Positions 60,191 through 64,000 of a DNA stretch of 64,000 nucleotides are shown in pieces. The stretch's first letter is position 1, and every line of letters starts with the position of its first letter. The translations under genes were made by a program, and so were the position numbers. Below the pieces are notes generated by a model, which saw only the letters and a list, made by a program, of their open reading frames with translations, made no database searches and was not told the origin of the DNA. The DNA lies in the NCBI GenBank assembly GCA_964236445.1, contig CAXSDR010000001.1:1-64000 (forward strand), given 5' to 3'. This DNA is from CAXSDR01 sp964236445 (GTDB lineage: Bacteria; Actinomycetota; Actinomycetes; Motilibacterales; Motilibacteraceae).

Positions 60191-61705
60191 TCAGAGCTCG
60201 ACGCCGATGCGCTCGAGGAGCAGCTGACGTACGCGCCCGGCGTCGGCCTGGCCCGCGGTGGACTTCATGACGGAACCCACGAGCGCCCCGACAGCCTGGT
60301 GCTTGCCACCGCGGATGCGCGCCACGACCTCGGGGTTGTCGGCGAGCGACGCGTCCACGGCCGCGAGCAGAGCACCGTCGTCGGACAGCACTCGAAGGCC
60401 ACGCGCCTCGATGACCGCGTCGACGTCGCCCTCGCCCGCGAGCACGCCACCGAACACCTGGCGGGCCAGGTTGTCGTTGAGCTCACCCGCGTCGACGAGC
60501 TGCTGGACCCGCGCGACCTGCGCCGGTGTCACCGCGAGGTCGTCGAGCGCGACACCGAGCTCGTTGGCGCGTCGCCCGAGGTCGGACAGCCACCACTTGC
60601 GCGCGGCAGCCGGGGTGGCACCGGCCTCGACGGTGTCGAGCAGCAGCGAGAGAGCACCCGCGTTGAGTACGTCGCGCATCTCGGGGTCGGTGAAACCCCA
60701 CGCCGCCTGCAGTCGCAGGCGCTGGACCGAAGGGGGTTCGGGCAGCGCCGACCTGAGCTCCTCGACCCAGGCGCGCGGCGGGGCAACGGGCACGAGGTCG
60801 GGCTCGGGGAAGTAGCGGTAGTCCTCGGCCTGCTCCTTGCTGCGGCCAGACGTCGTCACACCGGTGTCCTCGTGCCAGTGCCTGGTCTCCTGCACGATGC
60901 GCAGCCCCGCATCCAGGCGGCCTGCCTGGCGCGAGACCTCGTGGCGCACCGCACGCTCCACCGAACGCAGGGAGTTGACGTTCTTGGTCTCGGAGCGGGT
61001 TCCGAGCGGGTCCGCGGGCGACGGGCGCAGCGACACGTTGATGTCGCAGCGCAGCGACCCCTGCTCCATGCGTACGTCGGAGACCCCCAGCCCGCGAAGC
61101 ATGTCGCGCAGGTGGGCGACATAGGCCTTGGCGACGAGGGGCGCCATCGCGCCCGTCGCCTCGATCGGCTTCGTGACGATCTCGATCAGCGGGATGCCTG
61201 CGCGGTTGTAGTCCACGAGCGAGTGGTCTGCGCCGTGGATGCGGCCGGTCGCACCGCCGACGTGCAGCGACTTGCCGGTGTCCTCCTCCATGTGCGCGCG
61301 TTCGATCGGGATGGTGAAGGCCTGTCCCTCGATCTCGAGCTCCACCGAGCCCTCGAACGCGATCGGCTCGTCATATTGCGACGTCTGGAAGTTCTTGGGC
61401 ATGTCGGGATAGAAGTAGTTCTTGCGGGCGAACCGGCACCACTCGGCGATGTCGCAGCCCAGCGCAAGCCCGATGCGGATGGCCGACTCCACAGCCTTCG
61501 CATTGAGCACCGGCAGCGAGCCGGGCATCCCCAGGCAGACGGGGCAGGTCTGGGTGTTGGGTTCTGCGCCGAACCCGGTCGCGCACGAGCAGAACATCTT
61601 GGTGGCGGTGGAGAGCTCGACGTGGACCTCGAGGCCCATGACGACGTCGTAGCGCGCGACGGCATCGTCGTAGCCGACGAGCTGGGTCTCGGTCACTGCC
61701 GTCAT
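60191..61705 (-). CDS. gatB: Asp/Glu-tRNA(Asn/Gln) amidotransferase subunit B
   Basis: A 504-residue subunit. YDVVMGLEVHVELSTATKMF opens the cradle domain; zinc Cys pairs lie in MFCSCATGF and QTCPVCLGMPGSLP. The tail (WLSDLGRRANELGVALDDL, GKHQAVGALVGSVMKSTAGQ) is the YqeY-like tRNA-binding domain. ATG 61705 overlaps the gatA stop by 4 bp. With GatA and GatC it amidates Glu-tRNA-Gln, the likely source of Gln-tRNA here. Confidence 0.97.
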   Translation of the reverse strand: MTAVTETQLVGYDDAVARYDVVMGLEVHVELSTATKMFCSCATGFGAEPNTQTCPVCLGMPGSLPVLNAKAVESAIRIGLALGCDIAEWCRFARKNYFYPDMPKNFQTSQYDEPIAFEGSVELEIEGQAFTIPIERAHMEEDTGKSLHVGGATGRIHGADHSLVDYNRAGIPLIEIVTKPIEATGAMAPLVAKAYVAHLRDMLRGLGVSDVRMEQGSLRCDINVSLRPSPADPLGTRSETKNVNSLRSVERAVRHEVSRQAGRLDAGLRIVQETRHWHEDTGVTTSGRSKEQAEDYRYFPEPDLVPVAPPRAWVEELRSALPEPPSVQRLRLQAAWGFTDPEMRDVLNAGALSLLLDTVEAGATPAAARKWWLSDLGRRANELGVALDDLAVTPAQVARVQQLVDAGELNDNLARQVFGGVLAGEGDVDAVIEARGLRVLSDDGALLAAVDASLADNPEVVARIRGGKHQAVGALVGSVMKSTAGQADAGRVRQLLLERIGVEL

Positions 61706-63219
61706 AGCGTCGGCGCTCCTTCGATGAGCAGGTGTCCCCAGCGCGAGACGAGCGCTCCTTCGAGCGCCGCTCCCACGCGGTAGAGCCGGTCGTCGCCCAT
61801 CGCGGGCGCCATGATCTGGAGCCCCACGGGAAGCCCGTCCTCCGGCGCCAGGCCGCAGGGCAGCGACATGGCGGCTCCTCCGGCGAGGTTGGACGGGATG
61901 GTGCACAGGTCGGCGAGGTACATCGCCAGCGGGTCGTCGAGCCGCTCCCCGAGCCGGAACGCCGTGGTGGGGGTGGTCGGGGAGATGAGCACGTCGACGC
62001 TCTCGTAAGCCGTGGCGAAGTCCTGCGAGATCAGGGTGCGCACCTTCTGCGCCGAGCCGTAGTAGGCGTCGTAGTAGCCGCTGGACAAGGCGTAGGTGCC
62101 CAGGATGATGCGGCGCTTGACCTCGTCGCCGAAGCCTGCCGCCCGGGTCAGGGCCATCACCTCCTCGGCACTGCGCTCGCCGTCGTCACCGAGGCGCAGG
62201 CCGTAGCGCATGGCGTCGAAACGCGCCAGGTTGCTCGACGCCTCGCTCGGCGCGATCAGGTAGTAGGCGGGCATCGCATAGTCGAAGTGCGGGCAGCTGA
62301 CCTCCTCGACGGTGGCGCCGAGGCCGATCAGCTCGGTGAGCGCCTCGTCGAAGCGCTGGCGTACGCCGGGGGCATAGCCCTCGCCGCTGAGCTGGGTCAC
62401 CACACCGATGCGCAGGCCGCCGAGACCGTCAGCGGCCCCGCTGCGAGCGGCCGCCACCACGGCGGGCACGGGCGCGTCGATCGACGTGGAGTCACGCGGG
62501 TCATGTCCGGCGATGACCTCGTGCAGCAGAGCGGCATCGAGGACCGATCGCGCGCATGGCCCGGCCTGGTCGAGCGAGGACGAGAAGGCGACAAGCCCGT
62601 AGCGGCTCACGGCGCCGTAGGTCGGCTTCACCCCGACGGTGCCGGTGACAGCAGCGGGCTGGCGGATGGAGCCACCGGTGTCGGTGCCGATCGCGAGCGG
62701 CGCCTCCCAGGCGGCGACGGCGGCGGCGCTGCCACCACCCGAGCCACCGGGGATGCGGTCGAGGTCCCACGGGTTGTGCGTCGGCCCGTAGGCGCTGTGC
62801 TCGGTGGAGGACCCCATGGCGAACTCGTCCATGTTGGTCTTGCCGAGGATCGTCACGCCTGCGGTGCGCAGCCTCGTCACCACGGTCGCGTCATAGGGCG
62901 GGCGCCAGCCCGCGAGCATCTTCGACCCGCAGGTCGTCGGCACACCGCGCTGGGCCATGACGTCCTTGAGCGCCAGCGGCACGCCCGCGAGCGGGCCGAG
63001 GTCCTCGCCACGGGCCCGCGACTCATCGACGGCTCGCGCCGCCCTCAGCGCACCCAGCGGGTCGACGTGCAGGAACGCGTGCACCCGCTCGTCCACGGCG
63101 GCGATGCGGTCGAGGTGGGCCTGCGCGACCTCGACGGCGCTCGCCTCGCCCCGGGCGACGACTCCCGCAGTCTCGACCGCCGAGAGCCGGGTCAGGTCGG
63201 TCACGCTCGTGGTGGTCAT
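61702..63219 (-). CDS. gatA: Asp/Glu-tRNA(Asn/Gln) amidotransferase subunit A
   Basis: A 505-residue amidase-signature enzyme. The triad is Lys in LAGVPLALKDVMAQRG, cis-Ser in PGGSGGGSAAAVAAWEAPLA and Ser in IGTDTGGSIRQPAAVTG. It releases ammonia from glutamine for the GatB reaction. Its start overlaps the gatC stop by 4 bp. Confidence 0.97.
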   Translation of the reverse strand: MTTTSVTDLTRLSAVETAGVVARGEASAVEVAQAHLDRIAAVDERVHAFLHVDPLGALRAARAVDESRARGEDLGPLAGVPLALKDVMAQRGVPTTCGSKMLAGWRPPYDATVVTRLRTAGVTILGKTNMDEFAMGSSTEHSAYGPTHNPWDLDRIPGGSGGGSAAAVAAWEAPLAIGTDTGGSIRQPAAVTGTVGVKPTYGAVSRYGLVAFSSSLDQAGPCARSVLDAALLHEVIAGHDPRDSTSIDAPVPAVVAAARSGAADGLGGLRIGVVTQLSGEGYAPGVRQRFDEALTELIGLGATVEEVSCPHFDYAMPAYYLIAPSEASSNLARFDAMRYGLRLGDDGERSAEEVMALTRAAGFGDEVKRRIILGTYALSSGYYDAYYGSAQKVRTLISQDFATAYESVDVLISPTTPTTAFRLGERLDDPLAMYLADLCTIPSNLAGGAAMSLPCGLAPEDGLPVGLQIMAPAMGDDRLYRVGAALEGALVSRWGHLLIEGAPTL

Positions 63220-63542
63220 GCCTGCTCGTCCAGGATCCGCGGGACGCGAAAGCGCCCGTCCTCGGCGGCCGGGGCGCCCGAGAGCGCGTCCGCCTGCGAC
63301 AGGCTCGGCCCTACGACGTCGGGACGGACCACGTTCGTCAGGGGCAGTGGGTGGCTCGTGGGCGCGACGTCGGCCGACGCGACCTGCGAGACGCGGGCCA
63401 CCGCACCCAGGATCACGTCGAGCTGGCGGACGTAGGCGTCGAGCTCGCTGTCGGCGAGCTGCAGCCGGGACAGGCGGGCGAGGTGCGCGACCTCGTCGCG
63501 CGTGATGGACGGCACGGCGGGTGCGGATGGCGGGGCGGACAT
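63216..63542 (-). CDS. gatC: Asp/Glu-tRNA(Asn/Gln) amidotransferase subunit C
   Basis: A 108-residue belt subunit: ITRDEVAHLARLSRLQLADS, LDVILGAVARVSQV and the C-terminal ALSGAPAAEDGRFRVPRILD are conserved. ATG 63542 is the first start; a start a dozen residues later would also keep the domain. It leads the gatC-gatA-gatB unit. Confidence 0.95.
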   Translation of the reverse strand: MSAPPSAPAVPSITRDEVAHLARLSRLQLADSELDAYVRQLDVILGAVARVSQVASADVAPTSHPLPLTNVVRPDVVGPSLSQADALSGAPAAEDGRFRVPRILDEQA

Positions 63543-63657
63543 GGCGTTCAGCCTAGCCAGCGAGCAGGTGCACACCGGAACCGGCGAAATACGCCACGGC
63601 TCCTCTCGTGGCCCGTCGACCCGACGGTCGAAGGCAACCGCCGGCCGGCGGCAGGGC

Positions 63658-64000
63658 TCAAGAGGCCCAGTAGGCGCTGTTGACGATGTCGGGGCAGTTC
63701 GAGCGGCCCGTGGAGTAGTAGTCGTCGTGACCGGGGTCGAGAGTGAGGCTCGCCCAGGCGCGGGGCTGCGACCCGCTGTAGAGCAGGTCGCGCGGGTCGT
63801 CGTCGACATGGCCGGTGCCGTCGGAGTGCGGCGCGCAGCTCGGGACGGCGCCGAGCATGTGAGCGATCTCGTGCGCGGTGAGATAGGTGCCACCGTAGGG
63901 AAAGCCCGAGGTGGCGATGTCGGGGATGATGCCGCAGCTGTTCATCGGGAAGACGGACGCGGTGAGCGTGGTGAACCCGCACCCCCCGACCACCGTCACG
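63658..64000 (-). CDS. Secreted metallopeptidase-like protein, N-terminus beyond window
   Basis: The minus strand is open from the window edge to a stop at 63658, giving about 113 residues: CGFTTLTASVFPMNSCG, YLTAHEIAHMLGAVPSCAPH and LTLDPGHDDYYSTG with a terminal CPDIVNSAYW. H-E-x-x-H-x-x-G is the zinc motif of metallopeptidases. The several Cys suggest an extracytoplasmic protein with disulfides. An in-frame ATG near the edge is probably internal. Family cannot be settled from this piece. Confidence 0.7.
   Translation of the reverse strand, partial: VTVVGGCGFTTLTASVFPMNSCGIIPDIATSGFPYGGTYLTAHEIAHMLGAVPSCAPHSDGTGHVDDDPRDLLYSGSQPRAWASLTLDPGHDDYYSTGRSNCPDIVNSAYWAS

Overview
The window is high-GC DNA with short intergenic gaps, many ATGA/GTGA stop-start overlaps and frequent GTG starts. 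Its gene families (HU with a long Lys/Ala tail, CofC of F420 biosynthesis, an NdgR-type IclR regulator beside leuCD, class I ketol-acid reductoisomerase, GatCAB) point to an actinobacterium. I cannot fix the genus from sequence alone. A 100-base run of N at 50333-50432 shows this is a scaffolded draft assembly, so single-base frameshifts here may be errors rather than biology.

Layout. 1-1137: edge-truncated GNAT acetyltransferase and a broken SDR gene. 1327-14895: accessory catabolic island with a NitT/TauT-type ABC importer (ATPase, permease, lipoprotein), an isopenicillin-N-synthase-family oxygenase, an FAD-linked oxidase (frameshifted), a phytoene-desaturase-like flavoprotein on the other strand, an AtzH-amidase fusion coupled to a CocE/NonD hydrolase, a DUF2975/XRE membrane-regulator pair, and a coupled triplet of LLM monooxygenase, RutB-like cysteine hydrolase and cupin. 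14902-21787: gpsA, a PlsC-type acyltransferase, cofC, hupB, a methyltransferase, leuD, leuC and divergent ndgR. 21806-27333: XRE regulator and Ser/Thr kinase, convergent with two paralogous cell-surface proteins (one with a VWA domain), then tRNA-Glu and tRNA-Gln. 27573-36872: HAD hydrolase, gltX, FAH-family hydrolase, cimA, ilvE, a YdcF-like protein, leuB and serA. 37006-46225: a complete urease set (ureABCFGD order) fed by a complete urea ABC importer (urtABCDE), all on the minus strand. 46574-49998: ilvC, ilvN, ilvB. 50107-53451: attenuator, repeat-rich assembly gap, a gene fragment, phosphatase/MarR/cupin, decayed acetyltransferase, GNAT and DinB genes. 53486-64000: ilvD, D-2-hydroxyacid dehydrogenase, a secreted discoidin-DUF1996 protein, a chemotaxis receptor, gatB-gatA-gatC and an edge-truncated metallopeptidase.

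How it works together. Most of the right half is branched-chain amino acid synthesis (citramalate route to isoleucine, acetohydroxyacid pathway, leucine branch, transaminase) plus serine synthesis and Glu/Gln-tRNA functions. Two of these units, ilvB and cimA, are preceded by what look like matching ribosome-mediated attenuators: a short leader peptide whose hydrophobic control codons (Leu-Leu-Val-Val for ilvB, Ile-Ile for cimA) end just before a strong hairpin, followed by a U-tailed terminator. Nitrogen acquisition is the second theme: urea import plus urease, and on the left an island whose hydrolase families act on ureido, biuret or amide bonds, suggesting use of an organic nitrogen compound.

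Notable oddities are several short tandem duplications, some in frame inside intact genes and some in broken genes or next to the assembly gap, and a palindrome family found downstream of both ilvE and ilvC.
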